Notes: a model not told the origin generated them from the letters alone. A stretch of 64,000 bases of DNA from G963665925 sp963665925 (GCA_963665925.1 OY762511.1:2790001-2854000); one strand, 5' to 3'; shown: positions 26,331 to 35,687, numbered from the stretch's first letter. Numbers and translations are program-made.

Positions 26331-26429
26331 AATTACATTTTAACTTATTTTCAGTGATGAGTCTGTCTAAATCCTTGGGCTCATTATAGAGTACCGTAAA
26401 TCAGATTTTATCAAGCGAGGTGAGTTATA

Positions 26430-26699
26430 ATGCGTCATGAAGATATTAAGAAGTTGTTACTTGCTGATGAAGAGACAAAAGAAGAGTATGATGCACTAGA
26501 ACCAATATACACATTGATTAGTGAAATCATTCGTCTAAGATTAGAAAGAGGACTTACTCAAAAGGATTTAGCTGAAATAGTTGGAACTAAACAGTCTGCT
26601 ATTTCAAGACTGGAGAGCGGTTCATACAATCCAAGTTTTGAGTTTCTTTCAAAAGTAGCGCATGCGCTTGGCAAAGAACTTCATGTAACTTTCAGTTAG
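26430..26699 (+). CDS. higA: HigA-like antitoxin (XRE-family HTH)
   Basis: 89 aa with an XRE helix-turn-helix at residues ~34-85 (RGLTQKDLAEIVGTKQSAISRLESG), typical of HigA antitoxins encoded after a HigB toxin. SD GCGAGGTGAG precedes ATG 26430, which directly follows the native toxin stop (TAA-ATG contact). The IS3 insertion separates it from the operon promoter at 24741, so expression now depends on read-through or a promoter in the IS. Confidence 0.8.
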   Translation: MRHEDIKKLLLADEETKEEYDALEPIYTLISEIIRLRLERGLTQKDLAEIVGTKQSAISRLESGSYNPSFEFLSKVAHALGKELHVTFS

Positions 26700-26773
26700 T
26701 TCAGATAGAGATACAGCGAAAATATAGTCAGAAATCTATTTAATATCATGGTGGATAAACATTTTATGCCATC

Positions 26774-26903
26774 ATGTAACACAGCAATTCCCAAAATGCC
26801 CCTTTGGTAACAGAGGGGCTGATTTATGCTCGGAATATGGTAGAATATAACATAGAAGTAATAAAGAGTTGGGGGCACATCGGGAATTGTGGGAACGTTA
26901 GAA
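26774..26903 (+). repeat. attC site 22, class I
   Basis: R'' ATGTAAC (the cassette opened GTTACATGA and closes TCATGTAAC across the IS), L arms CAATTCCC/GGGAATTG, hairpin CCCCTttggtaacAGAGGGG, TGGTAGAATATAAC, core GTTAGAA (26897-26903). Confidence 0.92.
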
Positions 26904-26927
26904 GACATTGAATACAGGAGGTTTAGT

Positions 26928-28949
26928 TTGGACAAAATAGCTTCGGAATTTGAAAATGACAACTTTGATGTAGTTATAGAATTGTGCAAAGAGCGATTAA
27001 AAAATGACTATTTTGATCCTGAAGTACATTACTATCTTGCAATGTCATATTATAGTAAATCCTATGACTCATACACCGAAAGATCAGAACTAAGAGAATT
27101 AGCAAAAAAACACTATTATAGTGTCTTAGATAATCATAAGGGTATTCCTTATATTTTTGAGAGTCTTTATGATCTAGAAAGAGATAGTGTTAAAAGAAAG
27201 AAGCTACTGAATAATGGATTAGCAAAATTTCCAGATTCAACGGAGTTACTTGTACTAAAAGCAGAAACTCTTGATCATGATTCTCGAATTACTTTTATTA
27301 GCAGTTTAGAAAAAGAGCACTATAAGAGTAATAGAATGAAGCTACTACTGTTAGAAGCATATTTAGTATCAGGACAGTTCGGAAATGCTAGGTCATTATT
27401 TAATGATGTTGAGATAGATGGACATCAGTTGAAACTATTATTGTCAGCAATAATTGACTTAGAAAACCAAGAATATGAGTCTGCTCTTAGAGTATTCACA
27501 AGCATAGTAGACACTGATTATAAGAATGATATTTATTACTTAGGACATTTTGGTGTAATTAAAGCAGCTTACTCACTGAGTCGGTTGGATATAATGGACG
27601 AGTACTATGACGAACTACCTAATGAACTTGAACTAGAAGATATAGTTGTAGATTGGTACGACATAACTAGTGATGATTATCACTCGTCAGACATTAATGT
27701 ACTTTTCGAAAATCTCATTTTAGACTCATTGGAAACAATCGTTAAGAGTTATGGTAATAAAAAGAGGACAATCAAGGCTAAGGGGTTAGTAGCGTTATAT
27801 AACTATTATCACAAAAGTGAGAGCAAGAAAGTTCTTAAATCTGCAATAACTCAGATTGAAAAGTGTGTAAAGGAGTTTCCTAGCTGCAAGGAGTATGTTC
27901 GATGCTTACATAGTTATTACGTAGATAATCGTCAAATTGAGAAACTTGTTGATATAGTACGTAAAGAGGATGAACTTGGAGTCTACTATGGTCTTGATCC
28001 AGATGTATACGATGAGTTTTCTTTAGATGAAAAAACTCAATTTATAGTTACATTTGATAATGCAATTAATGAATCATCTAAAGTAGGCAGCTTTAGACTT
28101 ATCAATGATCTATTAGATTTGGCATTTGGCTATGAAGTTTATGAGTCTGTTGTATCAATATATAACAGATCATACTATATGGCTGAAGTACAAGAACGTA
28201 ACGGTTTTTGGTATGCATTCTCTTGTGCTCAAATTGGTGAAATTGATGAGGCTATCCAAGGTTATTCATTACTTATAGAAAAGAATGCGAAGGATTCATC
28301 TTCACGTAATAATCTTGCAGTTATATACGAAGGTAAAAATGAGTTTGCTAAGGCAATAACGTTAGTAGAACAGGCACTAATGATCGATCCGAAAAAAGAG
28401 TTGTATAAAAGTAATTTACAACGTTTTCAAATGGAATGTATAAAATGTGATTTTAAAGAGCATTTAAATAATGATATAGGAATTACATATGAAGATATAT
28501 TAAGTGCTGGTTTCGATTACAGACTATGGAGAAGTATCTCCTATATTCAAAGAAATGAACTAAGTGAACAGATAAAAAGAGACTGTATCGAGATAACAAT
28601 TGCATTAATTAACAAATTGTATAAGGCTGTGATTGTTCTGTGTGGAAGTGTAGTAGAAGCATGTCTATTAGAACGATTGAAGCAAAGAAATATATTAGAG
28701 TATGAGCTCCCAAAAGGCAAGACTAATCGTATTGTGAAAGTTGAACGAATGAGTTTAAATGAGTTGCTTGATGTATGCTTTGAATTGGGCATACTCAAAG
28801 CGAGGATCTATCATTTTACTCATGCTATTCGATTGTACAGAAACATTATTCACCCGGGGAATGAAGTTCAATCGAATATTGAAGTCAATAAGTCAAATGC
28901 AGAGTTATCTTGGACGTTAGTAGTTAATGTATTAAACGACCTGTACTAA
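26928..28949 (+). CDS. TPR-repeat protein with C-terminal HEPN/DUF4145-like domain
   Basis: 673 aa from TTG 26928, chosen because AGGAGG lies 6 nt upstream; the longer frame begins inside attC. Helical TPR-like repeats occur through most of it, clearest in FWYAFSCAQIGEIDEAIQGY and SRNNLAVIYEGKNEFAKAI. The last ~130 residues (KAVIVLCGSVVEACLLERL ... LYRNIIHPG) match the HEPN/DUF4145 pattern, including the RN..H motif that can act as an RNase site or as a structural remnant. TPR plus HEPN suggests a sensor joined to an RNA-cutting or binding domain (inference). Confidence 0.6.
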   Translation: MDKIASEFENDNFDVVIELCKERLKNDYFDPEVHYYLAMSYYSKSYDSYTERSELRELAKKHYYSVLDNHKGIPYIFESLYDLERDSVKRKKLLNNGLAKFPDSTELLVLKAETLDHDSRITFISSLEKEHYKSNRMKLLLLEAYLVSGQFGNARSLFNDVEIDGHQLKLLLSAIIDLENQEYESALRVFTSIVDTDYKNDIYYLGHFGVIKAAYSLSRLDIMDEYYDELPNELELEDIVVDWYDITSDDYHSSDINVLFENLILDSLETIVKSYGNKKRTIKAKGLVALYNYYHKSESKKVLKSAITQIEKCVKEFPSCKEYVRCLHSYYVDNRQIEKLVDIVRKEDELGVYYGLDPDVYDEFSLDEKTQFIVTFDNAINESSKVGSFRLINDLLDLAFGYEVYESVVSIYNRSYYMAEVQERNGFWYAFSCAQIGEIDEAIQGYSLLIEKNAKDSSSRNNLAVIYEGKNEFAKAITLVEQALMIDPKKELYKSNLQRFQMECIKCDFKEHLNNDIGITYEDILSAGFDYRLWRSISYIQRNELSEQIKRDCIEITIALINKLYKAVIVLCGSVVEACLLERLKQRNILEYELPKGKTNRIVKVERMSLNELLDVCFELGILKARIYHFTHAIRLYRNIIHPGNEVQSNIEVNKSNAELSWTLVVNVLNDLY

Positions 28950-28954
28950 ACATC

Positions 28955-29087
28955 TTCTAACACAGCGGTGTCCCGCCATTCGCCTGGTGATGATGAAATT
29001 TAAGAATGTTCCGAAGTAGACGGTTGTGAATAAGTTGAAAGCATTGCAATAGAAGGCGAACGAGCGTGAACCGTGGGAACGTTAGAT
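28955..29087 (+). repeat. attC site 23, class V
   Basis: R'' TTCTAAC, L'' contains GGTGTCCCG and L' CGTGAACCG, inner ATTCGCC / GGCGAACG arms, core GTTAGAT (29081-29087). No terminator-promoter module. The cassette start GTTAGAAGA is complementary to TCTTCTAAC. Confidence 0.87.
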
Positions 29088-29118
29088 GAAAGTCATAAAA
29101 TCAATTGGAGGTAAACAC

Positions 29119-29997
29119 ATGGTCTTTAATATCTATTATATAAATCTATCGAAAGTTTATGAACTTGCTATGATGATAAATAATGTCATTGTGAGCACAA
29201 TAAGCAAGGAATCTAGTTTGTCTTTAGAGCAAAGTTATGAAGAAGATAGTAAGTTGAGTGCTGGATACCTAGATAGTATTAAAGCAACAATTGGAGCAAA
29301 TCGAAAAGTTGCAAATACTAAAAGTGAAAAACTAGTAGAAACATTAGAAGTTAAAACTACAAAATCACTAATGTTAAAGAAAGTGATTTCGAAATGTAAA
29401 GATGTAACAGATTTTAGTGGACTTCAAGAAGGCGACTTAATTTTGCTCAAAGATGTGCAACTTGAGCTTGATAATGAAATGGAGTTAAGACAGGTAAAAT
29501 TTGTTGCAAATGGAGCATTAAAAGGATTTGTTGTGGAAGGTGTAGATATAAGCAATATTACAAACTCAATGTTCAAAGATTATTCGTATTTACTGAAAGG
29601 ACAAAGTGGCAATGAAGATTTTATGATTAAGATTCCTCTTCAATTTGAAGGCGAGTTCGAGAATCTATATAATGTTGACGATTTGCTAATTGGTAATGTT
29701 GCCATTGTTGGAGTTTATAAGAATAGAGTAGTGAAGAAAGAAATCAAAAACACTTTTAGTTTCATGATGGAAAATGGATCAGAGAGCAATGACAGTTTAA
29801 TAAAGAAGAGTACGTCAAATGAAAAAGAAAAGGCGGAATGCCAAGATAAGCAAACATATAATTTCATAGATGTTTTGTCAATTATTCAATTGCTTAATGA
29901 TGATGAATTGCAAAATGATACTAAAGTGGTTTGGTACAAAAGATTGAATTACTGGATTCGAAAAAAATTAACACTAAGAAAGTATGGTGTTAAATAA
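29119..29997 (+). CDS. Unknown partner of a Clp-like AAA+ protein
   Basis: 292 aa from ATG 29119 (SD GGAGG); a longer start at 29086 lies in the attC end. Opening YYINLSKVYELAMMINN and central DVTDFSGLQEGDLILLKDV loosely recall DUF6414, but I am not sure. The tail after ~residue 220 is charged and low in complexity. The stop overlaps the next start by one base (TAATG), so it is coupled to the AAA+ gene; it may be its adaptor or substrate. Confidence 0.55.
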   Translation: MVFNIYYINLSKVYELAMMINNVIVSTISKESSLSLEQSYEEDSKLSAGYLDSIKATIGANRKVANTKSEKLVETLEVKTTKSLMLKKVISKCKDVTDFSGLQEGDLILLKDVQLELDNEMELRQVKFVANGALKGFVVEGVDISNITNSMFKDYSYLLKGQSGNEDFMIKIPLQFEGEFENLYNVDDLLIGNVAIVGVYKNRVVKKEIKNTFSFMMENGSESNDSLIKKSTSNEKEKAECQDKQTYNFIDVLSIIQLLNDDELQNDTKVVWYKRLNYWIRKKLTLRKYGVK

Positions 29998-31172
29998 TGG
30001 ACTTATTCACTTATAAAAAGAGTAGTTTTCAATATATAAAAAATCACATGGATGAACATAGACGTGTATTTGTAAGTGCTGCGAAACTAGATGGAAATCA
30101 GAATTTGCAAGATTCTTACGAGTATGACGAAGTCTATGTTGATATAACTACTGCTATAAAACTTTTGGATAAATCACAGGATAATTTGTATCATTTTGAA
30201 AGATTTTTTTATGCATTCGACTTTGGAGTCTGTAATTTTATAATAGTTGAGGAGTTGGCAGAGACAGCACAATCGTTGTTCCCATTTGTCATAGAAGAAG
30301 TGATTGATTATGTTGATGAACATAATATCGAAATTCCAAAAGAATTCATTGAAGATTCTATCGAACCTAAAAATGAAGGAAAATTAATTAGAATTACAGA
30401 TTTAGACGAGCATAAATTTGAAGAACTCAATAGTAATTTTGCAAATGAATTATTTGGTCATGACATATTTAAAGCTGACTTAAAATGTGATCTAGAGAAG
30501 TTTCGTCTATTTAATAAATTGGGTGAACACCCAATTTATTCTGTATTTCTGCTTGGACCTAGCGGTGTTGGCAAAACGCATGTTGCTAGATTATTACACA
30601 ATAATCTTACATCTAATGGAAAGCTGGCCAAAATTAATTTTGGGAACTATAGTAGCAAGGATTCACTAAATAGCCTTATAGGAAGTCCTAGAGGTTATGT
30701 AGGATCGGATAGTGGAGAAATCTTGGAAAAACTTAAAAAATCTGATACAGGTGTTTTACTTGTTGATGAGTTCGAAAAAGCTGATGACAAAGTTATGAAT
30801 TTCTTCCTTGAGCTTCTTGAAGATGGTAAGTTTACAACATCTCAAGGAAAAGTTGTTGACTTAAATGGCTACATTGTAGTTTTTACTTCGAACTTAAGTG
30901 AGAACCATTTCAAAACTCAAGTTATACCAGAGCTACAGTCAAGACTTGATTGTATTTCATCTTTTGAACCTGTGTCGGAATATGAGAAGAAGAAATACAT
31001 TACTTCGAGATTTGATAGTCTAGTTAAGAAATATGAGGAGCATTTTGATGTTAAATTAGATGTCTCTGCTTGCGATTTTTATTCAGACTTCGAATTAGTT
31101 CAAATTAGCAATATGAGAATGCTGAATCGAGCTATAAGAAATAAGTTCAAGGACTTTGTATATTCTACATAG
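29997..31172 (+). CDS. Clp-like AAA+ ATPase, single module
   Basis: 391 aa. Residues 1-180 are a specific N-terminal region with no Clp-N repeat. Then Walker A GPSGVGKT (187-194), a Clp-type pore-loop region SPRGYVGSD, Walker B GVLLVDEFEKAD, and FTTSQGKVVDLNGYIVVFTSN, the AAA_2 (ClpA/ClpB D2) signature. It has one ATPase module where ClpB has two, and no IGF loop I can identify for a ClpP partner. Encoded with the 29119 protein as a two-gene cassette; perhaps a remodeller in a conflict system (inference). Confidence 0.75.
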   Translation: MDLFTYKKSSFQYIKNHMDEHRRVFVSAAKLDGNQNLQDSYEYDEVYVDITTAIKLLDKSQDNLYHFERFFYAFDFGVCNFIIVEELAETAQSLFPFVIEEVIDYVDEHNIEIPKEFIEDSIEPKNEGKLIRITDLDEHKFEELNSNFANELFGHDIFKADLKCDLEKFRLFNKLGEHPIYSVFLLGPSGVGKTHVARLLHNNLTSNGKLAKINFGNYSSKDSLNSLIGSPRGYVGSDSGEILEKLKKSDTGVLLVDEFEKADDKVMNFFLELLEDGKFTTSQGKVVDLNGYIVVFTSNLSENHFKTQVIPELQSRLDCISSFEPVSEYEKKKYITSRFDSLVKKYEEHFDVKLDVSACDFYSDFELVQISNMRMLNRAIRNKFKDFVYST

Positions 31173-31192
31173 TAAAAGATTTTAAGACCATC

Positions 31193-31325
31193 ATCTAACA
31201 CAGCGGTGTCCCGCCATTCGCCCAGTAGAAGCACAGTTTGAATCTGTTATCTAGTAAAATGTTTGTAATAAGTGAAAGCCTTGCAGTTAGAAGGCGAACG
31301 AGCGTGAACCGTGGGAACGTTAGGC
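31193..31325 (+). repeat. attC site 24, class V
   Basis: R'' ATCTAAC, L'' GGTGTCCCG, inner ATTCGCC / GGCGAACG, core GTTAGGC (31319-31325). The loop contains CTAGTAAAATG, a weaker echo of the class I promoter. Confidence 0.87.
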
Positions 31326-31422
31326 AAAAGCACCAATGGGGCTTCTTGCTATAATAAAGTAACTTTGATTTTGAACTACAGTAATTATTAATTTTCTTAC
31401 CTTGAAATATTGGAGGAATGTA

Positions 31423-32208
31423 ATGGGAGCATTATTTCAAAACCAATCATTTATTTCGGAAGTATTAAAGCATAGATCTTTACCAGTATACAAGACATAC
31501 GAGTTTGACTTTTTTAGATGTGTCAGTTTTAATGAAAACTTATATGGCAAGACGATTAGTGAATTACATTCAGGAAACTTAAGAAATAACGATAACAGAG
31601 GCAGATATTCAAAATTGTTTCCAGACGAGAAAATCTCATACTGGGCGGACAGTAAAGCTACTGCTGTTGCAGAAATTAAGAGACATAATAGTAATAATAA
31701 TTATTTAACATTTTGGTCTTATGACGATGCAAGTAGCACTTTTCCAATATTAAACGCAGATGATCATTTAGTCATTATCGACGGTAGAGATTTAAACTTT
31801 CATAGCATACTATTGAAAATAGAAAAGTGCGAAGAGTTAACTCGTAATGAAAAGGCTCTCATAGAATTAATCAGTTATGAAAAACCTGATTGTCTTGCCT
31901 ACAAATCAGTTGTAAAAGAAAATGGTTTAAATTTCTTATTCTTTGAGAAAGGTTTTAAGAAACTTGCATTAAGAGAAGTGAAACTATACTTAGGTGAGCT
32001 AAAAAGCAAGAATGCCAAATCAATTCCTTGTGCGACAACGAGTGATTATTCACCTTCGCTTAAAAGTTACGGAATGTACTTTGAACCAATTGTAAAGAGT
32101 AAGTATGATAAAGAGTATATAAATACCGAAGAATACAAGTTTCGTGAGAAGAACTATAGTAACTCAATAAGGAGAATAAGCAATTTTCATAAGAGTAATG
32201 GTATATAG
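31423..32208 (+). CDS. RES-domain-like protein (possible NAD-degrading toxin family)
   Basis: 261 aa from ATG 31423 (SD GGAGGA). FFRCVSF, then RGRYSKLFPDEKISYWAD, then ATAVAEIKRH give the Arg...Arg-Tyr...Glu spacing of RES domains, and CLAYKSVVKENGLNFLFF resembles the RES C-terminal strand (ypSvr..g.n). RES proteins are NAD+ phosphorylases or ADP-ribosyltransferase-like toxins, usually with an upstream Xre antitoxin; none is seen here. The match is by eye and tentative. Confidence 0.45.
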   Translation: MGALFQNQSFISEVLKHRSLPVYKTYEFDFFRCVSFNENLYGKTISELHSGNLRNNDNRGRYSKLFPDEKISYWADSKATAVAEIKRHNSNNNYLTFWSYDDASSTFPILNADDHLVIIDGRDLNFHSILLKIEKCEELTRNEKALIELISYEKPDCLAYKSVVKENGLNFLFFEKGFKKLALREVKLYLGELKSKNAKSIPCATTSDYSPSLKSYGMYFEPIVKSKYDKEYINTEEYKFREKNYSNSIRRISNFHKSNGI

Positions 32209-32272
32209 CAGTATGAAGGGCTGCATTTTTTGTATGGGCGAAGTGATTTGATAATTAACCATTGTTGCCATC

Positions 32273-32403
32273 GCCTAACACAGCAGTTCCCAAAATGCCC
32301 CTTTGTTTATACGAAGTGGCATTTCTTATACTCGGTTCATGGTAAAATATAGTATATGAATTATAAAAAGTAGGGCACTTCGGGAACTGTGGGAACGTTA
32401 CCT
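32273..32403 (+). repeat. attC site 25, class I
   Basis: R'' GCCTAAC, L arms CAGTTCCC/GGGAACTG, hairpin ATGCCcCTTTg...cGAAGtGGCAT, TGGTAAAATATA, core GTTACCT (32397-32403). Confidence 0.92.
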
Positions 32404-32640
32404 GAAAAACCGACAGAAGAAGGGTTCCGGAAATCCTATTTAGATGGGGTGTTCCCGACGTATGGCGGAAATATTTGGACTAGGAAATATTGCGTTAACC
32501 AAAAATAAATCCAAAAGCAAATGGGTGTAGCACACAAGCATAATTGAAACATTGGAAATGAGGTTACCATTACTTGAGCTGAAATGTAACTCGTGAATAG
32601 GATTCATGTACAAGCCGAAGTATTGGGCTTTAGGTTCAAC
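32398..32640 (+). repeat. ORF-less cassette nc1, copy 3
   Basis: Near-identical to other nc1 bodies. Block 1 here reads TTCCCGACGTATGGCGG (one change) and GTGTAGCACACAAGC replaces GTGCAGCACACAAGC. No gene. Confidence 0.65.
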
Positions 32641-32811
32641 AGGTAACACGCCAGTTCCCAACATTGAAACAAGCTGAAGGTCACATCTTTTGCGAAGGCT
32701 GTTGCTCGGAAACGTAGATTCAATGCTTTGACAGTGTAGAGAAGCAAAAGAAACTGCAAAAGCTGCGCCAATAAACGTGTTTCAACATCGGGAACTGCGG
32801 GAACGTTAGAT
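32641..32811 (+). repeat. attC site 26, class III
   Basis: R'' AGGTAAC, L arms CAGTTCCC/GGGAACTG, core GTTAGAT (32805-32811). Confidence 0.9.
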
Positions 32812-32837
32812 GAAACTATTTTGGAAGGAGTATAGAT

Positions 32838-33980
32838 ATGCATTCGAAACTGGTAATGTCAGTTGCAGGTATTGGAGATGATACTCTAAATGTTGATAGA
32901 GAAATAAATATGTTAAAAACAGCATTATTATATGCTGATCATGTAGATTTATACAGTATGAAAGGCTCAATACTCAATTCAGTAAATGAGATTCAGAAGA
33001 CTCGAGGGGAAAATCCAGAGAAATTTCTTGAGGAGCTAGCTAAGTACAAGAATTTAATGAATGACGATCAAGACAACACACTTGAATATATAAGAAAGTT
33101 TTATAGACTTGAGAGAAAGAATAGAAAAACAAAAGAAGAACTACTTACTTACATAAATATTAAAAAAGATATGAATAGTGCTATTGAGCTTTGTTACCAA
33201 GAAGTAGATAAAATGCTTTTAGAAACGGGATATGGAAAGTTTGAAAGGGCAATTCAAAATGGTGTAATGAATTTAAAGGAGCTCGGAAGCATTCATAATT
33301 ATAGTGATGAATCCAAACTTGATGATTTTGTTAACAACTATTTTAATATTTTAGCTGAAGTTATTGAAAAAGGAGAATCTTACCCATATTTTGATGAGGA
33401 AGTAATGGAGTATTTTAGTGATCTAAAAAGAAAAAAGATAATTAAAACTAGCGAGGCACAAACAAGAGTTATTTCGCATGCTCAACTTGTTGGCGATCTA
33501 TTTAGTAGACTACCCGATGTTACAAATATGAATATTGAAGAGATACTCTTCTTAAGGGAAGAGTTAAAGGCTCCTCTAATAAGGTTTCGCTCAGAAGTTG
33601 ATAAACTATCAGAACAAGTTCACTCTGAAGTTTGGAGTAAAGATTTCACAATTGAATGTAGTGAATTGTTTTATAATCAAATTGCACCTACTGTTCTTGA
33701 CATCGAGGAGTCCATTCAAGAGAATAGTTTGGTTAAGAAGACGTTATCAAATGTTGTTAATTCGGAAACTCTAAAAGTTGCTGGTGGTGGTTCTTTACTT
33801 GGTTTTGGCATCTCTCACGCAAGTGAACTTGTATCTTTTCCACCTGAGTTAATAGGTGTGACAGCTGGTGCTACAAAAGCGGTGATTGACTCATATATTC
33901 AGTGGAAAGAAGAGAAAAAGAATATAGCAAAAAACAATTTGTACTTTTACTATCGAGTTAGTTCGCGAAAACCAAAATAG
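32838..33980 (+). CDS. Unknown 380-aa helical protein
   Basis: No family recognised. Mostly charged helix, with one glycine-rich hydrophobic stretch near residues 314-345 (VAGGGSLLGFGISHASEL ... GVTAGATKAV) that could contact or span a membrane. SD GGAAGGAG precedes ATG 32838. Sole gene of its cassette; the upstream class III attC has no built-in promoter. Confidence 0.6.
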   Translation: MHSKLVMSVAGIGDDTLNVDREINMLKTALLYADHVDLYSMKGSILNSVNEIQKTRGENPEKFLEELAKYKNLMNDDQDNTLEYIRKFYRLERKNRKTKEELLTYINIKKDMNSAIELCYQEVDKMLLETGYGKFERAIQNGVMNLKELGSIHNYSDESKLDDFVNNYFNILAEVIEKGESYPYFDEEVMEYFSDLKRKKIIKTSEAQTRVISHAQLVGDLFSRLPDVTNMNIEEILFLREELKAPLIRFRSEVDKLSEQVHSEVWSKDFTIECSELFYNQIAPTVLDIEESIQENSLVKKTLSNVVNSETLKVAGGGSLLGFGISHASELVSFPPELIGVTAGATKAVIDSYIQWKEEKKNIAKNNLYFYYRVSSRKPK

Positions 33981-33984
33981 CATC

Positions 33985-34112
33985 ATCTAACACGACAATT
34001 CCCAAAACACCCCTGTGGAGACATAGGGGTTGAATTATATTAAATTGTGGTAAAATATAACATAAGAGTATATAAAAAGTGGGGCGCATCGGGAATTGCG
34101 GGAACGTTAGGA
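33985..34112 (+). repeat. attC site 27, class I/II intermediate
   Basis: R'' ATCTAAC, L arms CAATTCCC/GGGAATTG with the class II flank ACGA, hairpin CCCCTgtggagacatAGGGG, TGGTAAAATATAAC, core GTTAGGA (34106-34112). Confidence 0.9.
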
Positions 34113-34135
34113 AACATATTTTTCAGGAGATGTAT

Positions 34136-34975
34136 ATGGAATATCATATGATTTATCAAATAAAAGATAAGTATTTTGGAGATGATGTTGTTTTTCATTA
34201 TACAAGTCATGATACAGCCTTAAAGAAAATATTGCCGAGTATGAATCTTCGCTTTTCATCATTTAGAAACGTAAACGACCCAATGGAAAAAATCAGAAGT
34301 ACGGTGTCATTATTTTGGGAAGGAAGTCCAGACTTTGATGTTGAGAATTTTGATCATGAGAAATACATGAGTGATATGGAAAAAGTCAGACTAGACGAAT
34401 GTAAATTATTATGTTTTACCACTAGTGAATCTAATCTTAAATTTACTGGTAATCACATATTTGATAACGACAATTACTATAAATCTGGGTTCTTCAAACT
34501 AAGAATGTGGGCTCAATATGGAGAAAATCACCGCGGAATTTGCTTAGCATTTGATAAAGAAAGTATTCTAAATGTAATGGAAAAGAGTTATGATAATAAA
34601 ATTTATCATGAAAATGTTAAATACTCAGATTCAACTTTAAATGTTCGAGGTGCATATCAAGTGCGAGCTTGTAAAGAGTTGGTAGATAATTTTAGAGATT
34701 ATTTTATAGATTATCATATAGAACAAAACAAAACTCAGTTATATTTCACTAAAAATTTGGATTGGAAAGACGAAAATGAATATAGAATTTTGATGTTAAG
34801 AGAAGAAAAAGAGGATTGCTATATAGAGATTCAAAAAGCTTTAAAAGCTGTATTTTGTGGTATTGATTTTCCTGATGAAGATATATATACAATTAGAGAA
34901 TTGGTTGGGAATAGAACAGTAGATGTTTATAAGTTGTCATTAAACAATGGAATACCTAGTGTTGAGAGATTCTGA
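34136..34975 (+). CDS. DUF2971-domain protein
   Basis: 279 aa from ATG 34136 (AGGAG 6 nt upstream). FHYTSHDTALKKIL, LRFSSFRNVNDPME, LRMWAQYGENHRGICLAFD and KNLDWKDENEYRIL are the ordered motifs of DUF2971. The biochemical function of this family is not established; it is often found in mobile and defence-associated DNA. Sole gene of its cassette, read from the promoter-bearing attC 27. Confidence 0.75.
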   Translation: MEYHMIYQIKDKYFGDDVVFHYTSHDTALKKILPSMNLRFSSFRNVNDPMEKIRSTVSLFWEGSPDFDVENFDHEKYMSDMEKVRLDECKLLCFTTSESNLKFTGNHIFDNDNYYKSGFFKLRMWAQYGENHRGICLAFDKESILNVMEKSYDNKIYHENVKYSDSTLNVRGAYQVRACKELVDNFRDYFIDYHIEQNKTQLYFTKNLDWKDENEYRILMLREEKEDCYIEIQKALKAVFCGIDFPDEDIYTIRELVGNRTVDVYKLSLNNGIPSVERF

Positions 34976-34985
34976 AAAATACATC

Positions 34986-35115
34986 TCCTAACACAGCAGT
35001 TCCCAAAATGCCCCTTTGGTAACAGAGGGGCTGATTTGCATCAAGTATATGGTAGAATATAACATAGAAGTAATAAAGAGTGGGGGGCACATCGGGAACT
35101 GTGGGAACGTTATGA
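34986..35115 (+). repeat. attC site 28, class I
   Basis: R'' TCCTAAC, L arms CAGTTCCC/GGGAACTG, hairpin CCCCTttggtaacAGAGGGG, TGGTAGAATATAAC, core GTTATGA (35109-35115). Confidence 0.92.
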
Positions 35116-35157
35116 TGCCATTATTCACGAAGTAAGTGCGAAAACCAAAGAGGTATT

Positions 35158-35658
35158 ATGAGAAATTCTAAATTAAGTATATATAATAAAATTTTGATTT
35201 TAGGATCTGTAGCTAGTGGAAAAACGACACTTGGAAAGGCGCTTGCAGTTCATAATCAAAGTTACTTTTTTGAATTGGATAATCTGATTCACATTCGACG
35301 GAAGACTGGAGATATACGAAGAAATCAAAAGGAAATAAACGAAATATTAGACAGACTGTATAAATTGGAAGCTTGGATAGTAGAAGGTGTGTATCGTGAA
35401 GAATATAAGGACTTGCTTAATACAGCAGACTGCATATTAATTATGGACATACCTGTCTGGGTTCGTGAAGAACGAATATTCGCTAGATGGGTAAAACAAT
35501 ATTATGGATATGAAGCATCAAACTATACACCAACAGTTCAGATGTTGACGAGTATGCTCAAATGGAACAGAGACTATGAGGAAAAATATAGTGAATTGAA
35601 AAACAAACTAAAACCTCATGAATTTAAGGTGAAGAAATATAGTGAGTTGAATAAATAA
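35158..35658 (+). CDS. P-loop kinase (adenylate-kinase-like / FlaR-type)
   Basis: 166 aa. Walker A GSVASGKTT at residues 16-24, then FFELDNLIHIRR (a DxD/E-type acceptor region), AWIVEGVY (second strand) and WVREERIFARWVKQ (lid arginines). This order fits small P-loop kinases annotated as topology modulation or shikimate-kinase-like proteins. The substrate is unknown. SD AAGAGG before ATG 35158. Confidence 0.7.
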   Translation: MRNSKLSIYNKILILGSVASGKTTLGKALAVHNQSYFFELDNLIHIRRKTGDIRRNQKEINEILDRLYKLEAWIVEGVYREEYKDLLNTADCILIMDIPVWVREERIFARWVKQYYGYEASNYTPTVQMLTSMLKWNRDYEEKYSELKNKLKPHEFKVKKYSELNK

Positions 35659-35687
35659 TATCAAGATTAGAGTATGTGAATAACAGC

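Larger units (their letters stand above)
25105..26388 (-). mobile_element. IS3-family insertion sequence
   Basis: About 1284 bp. Ends inferred from the broken toxin gene: imperfect terminal repeats TATAATGCTCCCC (left) and TATAATGAGCCC (right, complement), flanked by a 3-bp duplication GAG (25102-25104 and 26389-26391); a duplication of up to 6 bp (AGAGTA) is also possible. Two overlapping leftward reading frames, orfA and orfB, are joined by an A9 slippery tract. Confidence 0.85.
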
